Assembly: GCA_015039365.1 (NCBI GenBank)
Contig: WION01000710.1
Location: 1-23,246 of the forward strand
From: Amanita rubescens
Taxonomy: Eukaryota; Basidiomycota; Agaricomycetes; Agaricales; Amanitaceae
DNA length: 23,246 bases
Direction: 5' to 3'
Made by a program: the position numbers and the translations under genes. Below, piece after piece: positions 1 to 8,261 of the stretch. Under the pieces are notes generated by a model. That model did not search any database. It was not told the origin of the DNA and saw only the letters and a list, made by a program, of their open reading frames with translations. Every line of letters begins with the position of its first letter. Position 1 is the first letter of the stretch.

Positions 1-1
1 A

Positions 2-921
2 TGGAAAGCCCCGGGCCATGTCCCTCCTCATCACGAAATTCCAGGCCATGGAAAGCCTCACGGCCATATAGTTGCTCGCGATGACGCAGTTGTTGACCAT
101 GATCATCATCGTCACCACCACCATGTTACCCGCGACGAGGAAGGCGCCGAGCATAAACACCACCACCATGTTCCTCGCGACGAGGAAACTGCGGAGCATA
201 AACACGACGACCACCACCACCACATGTTGCTCGCGACGAGGAAACCGCGGAGCATAAACACGACGACGACGACCACCACCACCACCATGTTGCCCGTGAC
301 GAGGAAGGCGCTGAGCATAAACACCACCATCACCATCACCATGTTGCTCGCGACGAGGAATCCGCGGAGCATAAACACGACCACCACCGCCACCACCATG
401 TTGCCCGTGATGAGGAAGGCGCTAAGCATAAACACCACCATCACTACAATGTCGCCCGCGACGAGGAAACTGCTGAGCATAAACATCACCACCACCACCA
501 TGTTGCCCGTGACGAGGAAAGTGCTGAGCACAAACACCATCACCACCACCATGTCGCCCGCGACGAGGAAACTGCCGAGCACAAACATCACCACCACCAT
601 GTTCCTCGCGAAGTGGAAACCGCTGAGCATAAACACGACGACGATGACCACCACCACCACCACCGCCACCATGTCGCCCGCGACGAGGAAACTGCTGAGC
701 ATAAACATAATCACCACCACCATGTTGCCCGTGACGAGGAAGGTGCTGAGCACAAACACCATCACCACCACCATGTCGCCCGCGACGAGGAAACTGCCGA
801 GCACAAACACGACCACGACCACGACCGCCACCATGTCGCCCGCGACGAGGAAACTACCGAGCATAAACATCACCACCATCACCATGTTCCTCGTGACGAT
901 GCAGTTGCTGACCAACAGTGA
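2..921 (+). CDS. His-rich tandem-repeat protein, 5'-truncated by window, one apparent frameshift
   Basis: The 3' part of a gene whose start lies left of the window. The frame beginning at base 2 reads KAPGHVPPHHEIPGHGKPHG and then enters repeats of the type VARDEETAEHKH followed by 3-7 His or Asp/His residues. Sixteen repeat units start near 71, 125, 170, 226, 289, 343, 400, 451, 502, 553, 601, 673, 724, 775, 832 and 886. Every spacing is a multiple of 3 except 170 to 226, where one base seems to be missing near 222, so the frame moves from bases 2 mod 3 to 1 mod 3 and then stays open to TGA at 919-921. The first and last visible units share RDDAV. Dense His with acidic residues suggests metal binding (inference). 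The opening residues resemble the mature start of the Pro-rich protein at 4007-5207, so it may belong to the same secreted family. It could be a pseudogene if the frameshift is real, or the shift could be an assembly error. Confidence 0.6.
71..918 (+). repeat. Tandem repeat array, 16 units of 45-72 nt
   Basis: Each unit has a conserved 36-nt core coding for V-A/P-R-D-E-E-x-A-E-H-K-H, followed by a variable run of CAC/CAT/GAC triplets. Length change between units is confined to that His/Asp run and is in triplets, apart from the single one-base break near 222. A two-type alternation (GAGGAAACT then GAGGAAGGC/GGT) is visible over much of the array. Confidence 0.85.
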
Positions 922-1840
922 TCATCACCGCCGTGGCAAACCTCTCGGCTTAACGCTCCACCTACCCCCATATTTGAATCGATGCGTTTCTTTACTCATT
1001 CGTCCCGACCCGTTTCATCACTCCTATTCCATATATAGATGCTGTATATGCCCTCTGTAGTAGTATAGGACTTCGAACGGGAATTTTGAATCAGATCCCT
1101 TTGACTATCCATGTGCGAATTCTTTACTTGAAATTGTTTTATCGACCACCAAACGCGTTTGCTTCGCGAACGAACATTGAACGTTGAACAACCTTTTATT
1201 CCGTTCCCACGATCTCCTCACTGGCATCCTTATCTTATCGCTTTGCACATATTTGACCCAGAGCCTGTGCACGACCTTTTTCGTTTGCTGCGTTTTTGTC
1301 CAAGTTCAAAATCCTACTTCGATACCTTCTTCTGCTTCGCTGACAGTGACATTTTTCCGCTCATATCCTCCGTTCCATCTTTCCGGTTGGTTCCAATATC
1401 GGCGAAGCAGCAATTTTCCCATCCTTCAACACCTGGATGTGTTTACTTGTCAATGCGATTGAATATAGACTTGACTCCGAAGGTCGGATGAGTCATACAT
1501 ACACAATTATTTTATCAAGACGACAAACATGTTCTATCATTGATCTATCTCCCAGAATACCAATACTTCTTTCGCCCTCTATATATACAGGGTGACACGA
1601 AGAGAGCGAATTCGTATGACGGAGGACGCGGATTCAAGACCGACGATTTTGCAAAGATAGGCAGGATAGCTTGTAGCTTATACCTCAGACCATGGCTGAC
1701 GTCAATTTTCCCGAAGATTATTGTTCGGTTGACTTCTCTTTCTCCGTTACATCACGTCTGTTGATGCCACGTGCGCGGTTGCCGCGAAGCTGAAAGATAT
1801 CAATAAAGGTACGCATCAATACAAGTCTAAAAGTTGGCGT
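922..1840. other. Intergenic region without recognisable gene
   Basis: AT-balanced sequence downstream of the His-rich gene. Open frames near 1159-1491 overlap each other in different frames and show no domain or splice structure. Bases about 1731-1840 are the 3' flank of the minus-strand pseudogene and are similar to 3261-3340. Confidence 0.5.
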
Positions 1841-2152
1841 TTACGGCGGGGTACTACCAGTATTAACCCTGTTCGGGAGTTTCACCGCGGCGGGAGCATC
1901 TTCTGGCGATTTATCATGAGGAGGAATCTCTCCGAGAGAAAGAACCCGGCTGGGAGTCGTGCTAGGAGGAGGAATATGAATCTGGGCGAAGAGGAATACA
2001 GGCCGGAAATTTGTCAGGTGGAGAAACATGGCCAGGAGTTTTTCCAGAGCAGTGACGCGGATGTATCATGTGGGCGAGGACAACGATACTGCCGAAAGCA
2101 ATGGAGTGCACAAATGCACTCATAAAGTTTACAGCAAGAGCTGTACCTTCAC
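1841..2152 (-). pseudogene. Decayed paralogue of the secreted Pro-rich repeat protein
   Basis: On the minus strand, GTGAAG at 2152-2147 stands where the intact relatives have ATGAAG. It is followed by a GTACAG donor and a shortened 41-nt intron (2146-2106) that ends in CAC instead of CAG. Next comes a signal-peptide-like stretch, SIAFGSIVVLAHMI, close to TALGSLVALALIS of the gene at 4007 and TAFSSIIALALIG of the gene at 20165. It reads on as GKTPGHVSPPDK, then a frameshift near 1985-1995 moves to the frame reading HIPPPSTTPS, PPHDKSPEDAPAAVKLPN and a stop at 1841. The gene is therefore broken in three places: start codon, acceptor site and frame. Only one repeat unit is present, so it may preserve the form before repeat expansion. 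Its promoter remnant lies at 2241-2262. Confidence 0.8.
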
Positions 2153-2240
2153 TGTCATTTCAGTGAGTTAGCAAAGATGGGGAATTCACGTTTGAAGAAT
2201 CCAGGCAAGATGCTTCTCCGAGAAAGAAGGCAAAGCAAAA

Positions 2241-2262
2241 TCCTCTATACCTTTTCGACGAT
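2241..2262 (-). promoter_or_regulatory. Degenerate family promoter block of the pseudogene
   Basis: The minus strand reads ATCGTCGAAAAGGTATAGAG. It matches the block TCGTCGAAAAGGTATAAAAA at 3901-3920, with the TATAAA changed to TATAGA. The TATA lies 97 nt before the mutated start codon. Confidence 0.7.
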
Positions 2263-3900
2263 GTTGCACACCGGTCAGCGTGGGCGATGGCTAGTGACTT
2301 CTATTTCGAGACATGGCGAAGGTTGCATCCGCAGTCCAAAGGAGAGGCTATTATATCAATTATCCGTTTCAGAAACCCATATTTACCACATGACAGTCCG
2401 TACCTCACGCCAAGAAATCAGTTGCATCCGCAGCAGTAGCGTTGTGTCGTGTATTCATGCCAGCCTGGAATTTTATGAATGAAGGCTTTAAAATCGCATT
2501 GTTGTGTCTTTGCATTAGACGGAATCAAGTGATTGAAGTCAGCCATCTGTTCCGCGACCACAGGGATAGCGCAGCCGGAAATTCGAGACAAGATGATTTT
2601 TTCACAACCGCACGAGAACCAGTGTCTTCGTTCTCATCAGGAAACGGTCGGAAATTTTAAATGAGTTGTACAATGTAAACTGCGCCTGCCATAATATTCT
2701 TACTCGAAGAACAATCCTAGTGTCAAACTCAAATACTACCCTGAATCTATCCGTAGTACCTACGGACTGCTGCCCTCACGCATTCCTTTTTCACTATATG
2801 CGGCCTCATATACTATATACCTATGTCTGGAATAGAATTCGATAGGATCGTGAATTACGCCCCTTGACTACACATGTGCCGGTTGTGAAGCATTTGAAAG
2901 CTGCCTTCTCGACCACTCATCGCGTAGCTGCCAGCGCCCTCACGTCAGACGTAAGCCAAGCGGGAGGGTGACACGAGCCGTGAAGACAGTTCGTTTCCGT
3001 TTGTTCATCGTCTTGCCATAAATCTCCATCCTTGACTGTTAAAATTCTTTTGTGCTCTATACGGGGAAGTATCACGAATAGATGCGTGCGGATGACATGT
3101 GGCGTTGACAGGTTTCCGAGACTTTTTAGATCAGCGGATTCGAAGGTTAGCTTGAATGGAGGCCAAGATGAGAGTCCGCACCACTCCGCTGGCATAACTT
3201 GATGTTCAATGCTGTATTGTTAACGTGGTTTATCCTCAATCTCTCAGAACTAGATCCTTCTTTCGTTCTCCCTTTGATACATTGCGTTTGTCAATCGCGC
3301 GTGCGGTTGCCATGAAACCGAACCCGAAAATAAAGAGACTAAAAAACGTAGTAAGTGCTGCGCAGAAGATTGATTATACTGTGTCCAACGCCGGTACCGG
3401 AATTGTTGCCCGGGTTCGCATGTTACAGCATGTATGATTCACATTTGCACTCGTGTAAAGCTTCCGGCCATATCCTCACGAGAAAAGGTACACTGGCCCT
3501 CATTGTATTTCGCGTAGAATTTGACTCTCGCAATCTTGAAGTTAGTTGCTATATTTGGCTATGCTCTTCTGAAGTGGCTGACTTCGAATCATCTGGTTCC
3601 GCCTAATGCAAAAACGCACTGATACGGTTTACGGACTTCTCTTGAGGGTATCGACAAGTCGTGCGCTGACATTGGATACCCAGCACAACATTATTGCTGC
3701 GGCTCCCATATGGAACTAGTGTTTTCTTGGCGTGACGGCATGGCGTGCAGATATACTTTCTTGTGGCAAAAAAAAAGCGAGTTCCTCAAACGCCGCGAGT
3801 GAGAATGTTAACATAACAACACCTCCTTTGAACTGCGGACGCACCATACGCCATATCTCGAAATTCTGAAATCATCATCCACATCAACCGGCCTGTAATG
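2263..3900. other. Intergenic region with a possible second relic of the family
   Basis: No intact gene is seen. Bases about 3261-3430 resemble the 3' end and 3' flank of the pseudogene (about 1731-1870). A run reading ACAAGAAAGTATAT on the minus strand near 3751-3764 resembles the family TATA block. The distance between the two is close to that in the pseudogene. The middle part could not be aligned by eye. Confidence 0.3.
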
Positions 3901-3928
3901 TCGTCGAAAAGGTATAAAAAGGCTCCGG
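3901..3928 (+). promoter_or_regulatory. TATA box and conserved family promoter block
   Basis: TCGTCGAAAAGGTATAAAAA followed by GGCTCCGG. TATAAAAA lies at 3913-3920, 94 nt before the ATG at 4007. The same block with few changes precedes the collagen-like gene (20241-20268, minus) and the pseudogene (2241-2262, minus), at nearly the same distance from the start. Confidence 0.75.
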
Positions 3929-4006
3929 CTATGCCTTCGTTCTTCAGACAAGCACCTTCCCCCGTTTTCGAAGTCGACTTCCGAATTCTCTACCCCCCGA
4001 ACAACA

Positions 4007-5207
4007 ATGAAGGTAAAGATTTTGCTGCGAGCATTATGATCATGGTCAACTCACGCATTTCATGCAGTTCACTGCGCTCGGGAGCCTTGTTGCTCTTGCC
4101 CTCATCAGTGTAGCTGCTGCCGCCGTGGTTCCTCCCGTTGGCAAAGCTCCTGGTTACGTCCCTCCGCCTGGCAAAACTCTGGACCATGTCCCTCCTCCTT
4201 CCAAAACCCCTGACCACATTCCTCCGCCGCCCCCCAGCGCAACTCCCGGCCAGGTTCCTCCCCGTGGCAAACCTCCAGGCAAGGCTCCACCCACTGATAA
4301 GACTCCTGGACAAATGTCTGGCGGAAAAACTCCCAACCAAGTTACTCCCAGTGACACGATTCCAGACAAGGCTCCTCCCCAAGGCGAACCGCACGGTCAG
4401 GTTCCTCCTCCTGCCAAAACTCCCACCCATATTCCTCCGCCGCCCCCCAGCGCAACTCCCAACCAGGCTCCTCCTCACGGAAAGCCCCCCGGCAAGGTTC
4501 CCCAAGACAAAACTCCCGGACAACTTCCTCCTGCTGGGAAAACTCCCGACAAGGTTACTCCCCGTGACGTGATTCCAGACAAGGCTCCTCCCCAAGGCGA
4601 ACCCCATGGTCAGGTTCCTCCTCCTGCCAAAACTCCCACCCATATTCCTCCGCCGCCCCCCAGCGCAACTCCCAACCATGTTCCTCCCCATGGCAAACCT
4701 CCGGGTAAGGTTCCATCCACTGATAAGACTCCTGGACAAATGTCTGGCGGAAAAACTCCCGACCAAGTTACCCCCTGTGATGCGATTCCAGACAAGGCTC
4801 CTCCCCAAGGCGAACCTCACGGTCAGGTTCCTCCTCCCGCCAAAACTCCCACCCATATTCTTCCGCCGCCCCCCAGCGCCACTCCCAGCCAGGCCCCTCC
4901 CCATGGAAAACCCCCCGGCAAGGTTCAGCCCCACGACAAAACTCCCGGACAAGTTCCTCCTGCTGGAAAAACACCAGGCCAAATTACTCCCCGTGACATG
5001 ATTCCAGACCAGGCTCATCCCCAAGGTGAACCTCACGGTCAGGTTCCCCCCCCCGCCAAAACTCCCACCCATATTCCGCCGCCGCCCCCCAGCGCGACTC
5101 CCAGCCAGGTTCCTCCTCCTCATGGTAAGCCTCCCGGGGAGGCCCCTCCCCAAGGCAAGACTCCCGGCCAGGTTTCTCCCTCGGGCAAAACTCCGGGCCA
5201 GGCCTAA
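4007..5207 (+). CDS. Secreted Pro/Lys/Thr-rich protein with five 71-residue repeats
   Basis: Two exons: 4007-4012 (ATG AAG) and 4068-5207, with a 55-nt intron at 4013-4067 (GTAAAG...TTTCATGCAG). The product is 381 residues. Residues 1-20 form a signal peptide (MKFTALGSLVALALISVAAA). The rest is hydrophilic and low in aromatic residues. It is built of repeats centred on THIPPPPPSATP, PPHGKPPGK, DKTPGQ, GKTP, VTPxDxIPDK and APPQGEPHGQVPPPAKTP. Starting at an ATG inside the intron (4062) would give the same frame with MQF instead of MKF. The spliced start is preferred because the collagen-like paralogue has the same ATGAAG/intron layout and cannot do without splicing. The mature protein is likely an extracellular, extended, polyproline-II-type and possibly O-glycosylated wall or matrix protein (inference). 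Only one Cys is present (TPCDAIP, repeat 3). A related pseudogene lies 1.8 kb upstream on the other strand. Confidence 0.8.
4190..5190 (+). repeat. Five in-frame tandem repeats of 213-216 nt with A-B-A-B order
   Basis: The CCCCCCAGCGC landmark recurs with spacings of 213, 213, 213 and 216 nt (A of AGC at 4236, 4449, 4662, 4875 and 5091). The stretch between landmarks alternates. Units 1 and 3 contain GQMSGGKTP. Units 2 and 4 contain GQLPPAGKTP or GQVPPAGKTP with TPRD. This indicates duplication of a two-unit block. The fifth unit is partial. Confidence 0.9.
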
Positions 5208-5927
5208 GATCGCACCTCAAACATCGACTTCGAATTTATACCCTTGTGTAGCTTGTCTCACTTTCCACGATCTTTTGCGAACACTTTCCTTCACTTGATC
5301 CATCTCCGCCTTTTTCATATATGGTTGCTATAGATATACCCTGGGATGTTACTAGTAACGTAGAGCCGAACTTTTGAAATATCACCTTTAATTGTTCTCT
5401 CGTGTTAACCGCTCAATGAATAGCTTCAAGTTTTGTCTACCACAAATATCGGCATGTTCTTGCACTGGTGCAATCCTCGCCGCGCCTGACATCCTGAAAA
5501 TTAGCTCGTGGACGGAGTCCCGCAAGTTTTGACGCCTGACCTCCGAGGATTTTCGCCATCTAAATATAGAGTTCCGTTCTTCAGTTGGTATAATCGTCCC
5601 TAAATAGATTGTTTTCCCGAGAGAGTCGTATACTCGACGTTGGTAATGGGATCATATAGCTCTTGGCTTTTAGCAGCGAGTTGAAGCCGAACAAATGACC
5701 AAACGTCATCGCGATATCATCCCATTGACGACTCGAAAAACTGTGCCGGCGACAGTTCCATTGTCATTGCACGAGTTTAATCCTGAAACTCTTATTTTCA
5801 TCGGTCTGGAGAGGTTATTTCAGTTCGGGGGTTACTAAGAAAAGAAAATTACACAATTGGTTGATTTGGCACGTGATCGTGAGCGTGGAGCTAAATTGGT
5901 GGGAAAAGTTTTGGAAGGGCATTACCA
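5208..5927. other. Intergenic region, nothing recognised
   Basis: 3' flank of the Pro-rich gene and 5' flank of the cyclophilin gene. No open frame with domain or splice support was found on either strand. Confidence 0.5.
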
Positions 5928-6753
5928 ATGTCGGGAGGACGTCAATTGTGAGCCTCATATTTCATACCTATCTTGGAAGTCTAACGTCTCAACCTTTTAG
6001 CCCATTCGTATTCGTGAGTTATTCCCCGCGACTAAGACGCGTCAAGTTTCATCGAGTCATTTTACACAGTTTGATATTGCTATCAACTACAGGAAAGCAG
6101 GGCGCCTTGTCTTCAGGTTGTACGATGACATTGTTCCGAAAACAGCCCGCAACTTCCGGGAGCTGGCAACGGGTCAACATGGGTTTGGTTACGCCGGCAG
6201 TACGTTCCATCGGATAATGCCTAACGTGCTCATTCATGGAATTTTTACTTGTCTTACATGAATTGATGTTCTTCGCAGTTCATGATCCAAGGTGGCGATA
6301 TCACGCATCATGATGGCAGGGGCGGGAAATCTATCTACCCGGAAAGGTGGTTTCCAGGTATAAAAATGCTAGAATTGAAGGAAAACATAACTCACAATAT
6401 TTTAGATGAAAACTTCAAATTACAACATTCCAAGCCTGGCTTGTTGTCCATGGCCAGTAGCGGACCAAACACGAACGGCTCGCAGGTACGCATTCTGTGG
6501 GTTTTGCGAGGCATATGATGTACGGATCGCTTCTAGTTCTTCATTACAACTGCCATTACCCCCTGGGTAAGCTTCGTCTTCATGTTAAGCTGCCAGTGAG
6601 CTTAGTTTATTCCCAAAGCTGGACGATCGACATGTGGTGTTCGGAGAAGTTAAAACTGGGATGCTCTTGGTCAGGCGAATCGAAGCTGCGGGTACGACAT
6701 CTGGGACGCCGAGGGTAAAGGTCACAATCACCTCAAGCGGTATCATAGAGTAA
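5928..6753 (+). CDS. Cyclophilin-type peptidyl-prolyl cis-trans isomerase
   Basis: Seven exons: 5928-5947, 6001-6013, 6070-6225, 6279-6357, 6406-6485, 6537-6566 and 6619-6753. The introns are 48-56 nt. The product is 170 residues, the normal size for a single-domain cyclophilin with no targeting extension, so probably cytosolic. It interconverts cis and trans peptidyl-prolyl bonds in protein folding. Visible landmarks are VFFDIAI near residue 10, [17 protein letters not shown] (30-46), FHR (57-59), FMIQGGD (64-70), [11 protein letters not shown] (109-119), [11 protein letters not shown] (125-135) and GTPRVKVTI at the end. The active-site equivalents Arg59, Phe64, Met65, Gln67, Gln116, Phe118, Trp126 and His131 are all present. 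Odd points are Ser107 where Asn is usual, GDITHH in place of the common GDFTRH, and PERWFP in place of GEKFA, one residue longer. All junctions keep frame, so the gene is probably active. Confidence 0.9.
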
Positions 6754-7030
6754 TTTTTGTCATGCTCGGCCCGCAAGGTATTCATGTCCCGTCTAATCTG
6801 AATGATTTAAATCATCTTTCGAGCCTTATGAACGTTGCCCGTGGTCTCCTTCGTTGCCACCTGCCGTCGTAGCTCCCGATTGTTACGAAATCAGATCGCC
6901 TTTTATCTCTTTCAAGCGCTGCGGATCAGTGCTTGCCTCCCTGACATCAATTGCAAAGCTTTCAAACAATGCTCGCTTAACGTCATTTGTGGCCACCTAA
7001 ATAGCTGTCTTGGTGGCAATTGTCTGCGCA
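6754..7030. other. Short intergenic region
   Basis: Between the cyclophilin stop and the promoter of the LRR-like gene. No feature was recognised. Confidence 0.5.
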
Positions 7031-7042
7031 TATATATATAAG
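7031..7042 (+). promoter_or_regulatory. TATA-like element of the LRR-like gene
   Basis: TATATATATAAG lies about 85 nt before the ATG at 7122, the same spacing seen for other TATA boxes in the window. Confidence 0.5.
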
Positions 7043-7121
7043 GCCCTGGATCTTCTGGGCCATTATTGTTCTCCACTCCTCGTCTTGCTTATCCTCCGTT
7101 TCTGTGCGTTACTGACGCTTC

Positions 7122-8261
7122 ATGTTCTTCATTGCTAATTCTATCCATGAAAGCAGGATGGAAAGCCTATACGCCGATTTGCATGTCTGCCTCAACGATC
7201 CAACGACGTGTATGAAGTTACTCCGCAGTCCTCCAGTTGAGGCCCAGGGCATCCTTATCACGTTTGATCCAGCATTGCCCTATTCTCTTCAGGACGCTGA
7301 GGAGATGACCCTTCGACTCCTCAAATCCTTCTCGTCCTGCAGGCAATTGACGAGCCTCGCTATTCCCAGAATTTCTCCCGTTCACGCACCAATCATCGCA
7401 AATTACTCCGCCCTCACGCGCCTGTCAATCGGCAAGGTCAACCTCTTTGTCGCCGTACACGTCCTCACCATGTGCACCTCACTTCAGAACATTGAATTCA
7501 AAATGATAACATATAGCACAAAGCAATCCATGCCACCGCTCCTCTATGACCGGCAACAACTAAAAGCCATGAAAAGTATCAAGATACGCGATGCACAATG
7601 TCACTTCATGGACCTACTACACCACTTTGCATGTCCCCGTCTTGAGGTCTTGGACGTGACCAACAATCGGATACAATGTTCGGTGGGCGAGCAGCTACGC
7701 TGGTTCTTGTCATGCGAAACTGCATTCACCGACTTCCTGCTCCACTCCACGACTAATTTGAAGGAGCTGTCCGTCTTTGACGATAACGAAAGCGACCCTT
7801 TGGACGTCGGGCTTGCCGAGACATTGCACTACGTCTACAACCAAATCCTTCGCCACCCCTGTGTTCTGCAAAAGGTTTGCATCCCAAGGTTAACAGAGAT
7901 GCCGTTCAAGCACAGCGGATTCAAATTCATACACGATTTGCGTGATGCGATTTCCTTGCTTTCTCAGGAATTGCCTGTGGACCGTGTTATGGACCCGCCT
8001 CCTCCTGCGCCTGGTGTCCTACGAGCGTACATTCATGATGCAGTCAGGGGTGTAGCGTGTCCTCGTCCGAGAGAGGGACATGTGCCGTTGGCGATAGACC
8101 ACTCGACCAATATTATGCCAAAAGGTTACGTGTTTGCCTGTGATGACTGCCCGCAAAAGACGCGGAACGAGAAGAGCATACTAGCCATTAGAATGTTCGC
8201 CGAACTTGCTGATTTTCATTACGATATCCGTATTGGCGATAGGATAGTTTTGAACTGTTGA
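7122..8261 (+). CDS. LRR-like hypothetical protein, intronless
   Basis: A single uninterrupted exon coding for 379 residues. The protein has irregular leucine-rich-repeat-like segments, for example QLTSLAIPRISP, ALTRLSIGKVN, SLQNIEFKM, AMKSIKIRDAQ, PRLEVLDVTNN and NLKELSVFDDN, about 25-35 residues apart. This is the pattern of the LRR half of basidiomycete F-box proteins, but no F-box is visible at the N-terminus. It may therefore be an F-box-less derivative or a separate LRR-type family. The last 90 residues contain PPPPAPGVLRAY and a CDDCP motif and do not look like LRRs. The first ATG (7122) is chosen for the TATA spacing; MESLYADL at 7158 is an alternative start. No signal peptide or membrane segment was seen. 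Function unknown; a protein-binding role is inferred from the repeats only. Confidence 0.7.
   Translation: MFFIANSIHESRMESLYADLHVCLNDPTTCMKLLRSPPVEAQGILITFDPALPYSLQDAEEMTLRLLKSFSSCRQLTSLAIPRISPVHAPIIANYSALTRLSIGKVNLFVAVHVLTMCTSLQNIEFKMITYSTKQSMPPLLYDRQQLKAMKSIKIRDAQCHFMDLLHHFACPRLEVLDVTNNRIQCSVGEQLRWFLSCETAFTDFLLHSTTNLKELSVFDDNESDPLDVGLAETLHYVYNQILRHPCVLQKVCIPRLTEMPFKHSGFKFIHDLRDAISLLSQELPVDRVMDPPPPAPGVLRAYIHDAVRGVACPRPREGHVPLAIDHSTNIMPKGYVFACDDCPQKTRNEKSILAIRMFAELADFHYDIRIGDRIVLNC

Noticed and set aside
85..105. A 15-nt match between GTTGACCATGATCAT in the His-rich gene and the reverse complement of the first intron of the Pro-rich gene
   Set aside because: It is short, lies in codons for Asp/His runs and is in opposite orientation, so chance is the simpler explanation.
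112..915. Long minus-strand open frame of hydrophobic residues opposite the His-rich repeats
   Set aside because: It is the reverse of CAC/CAT/GAC triplets (Val-rich). Repeat composition keeps several frames free of stops. The plus-strand frame has the sensible repeat unit and meaningful ends.
71..918. Regularly spaced repeats that might suggest a CRISPR array
   Set aside because: The units are in-frame protein repeats of uneven length in a eukaryotic context, with no unique spacers.
224..1060. Plus-strand Thr-rich open frame over the same repeats
   Set aside because: Another stop-free shadow frame (TTTTT runs from ACC triplets). It runs past the repeat into non-repetitive sequence without domain features.
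3990..5153. 387-codon minus-strand frame opposite the Pro-rich gene
   Set aside because: It mirrors the repeats (Gly/Arg/Asn-rich) and has no signal, promoter or splice support. The plus strand has the TATA box, signal peptide and paralogues.
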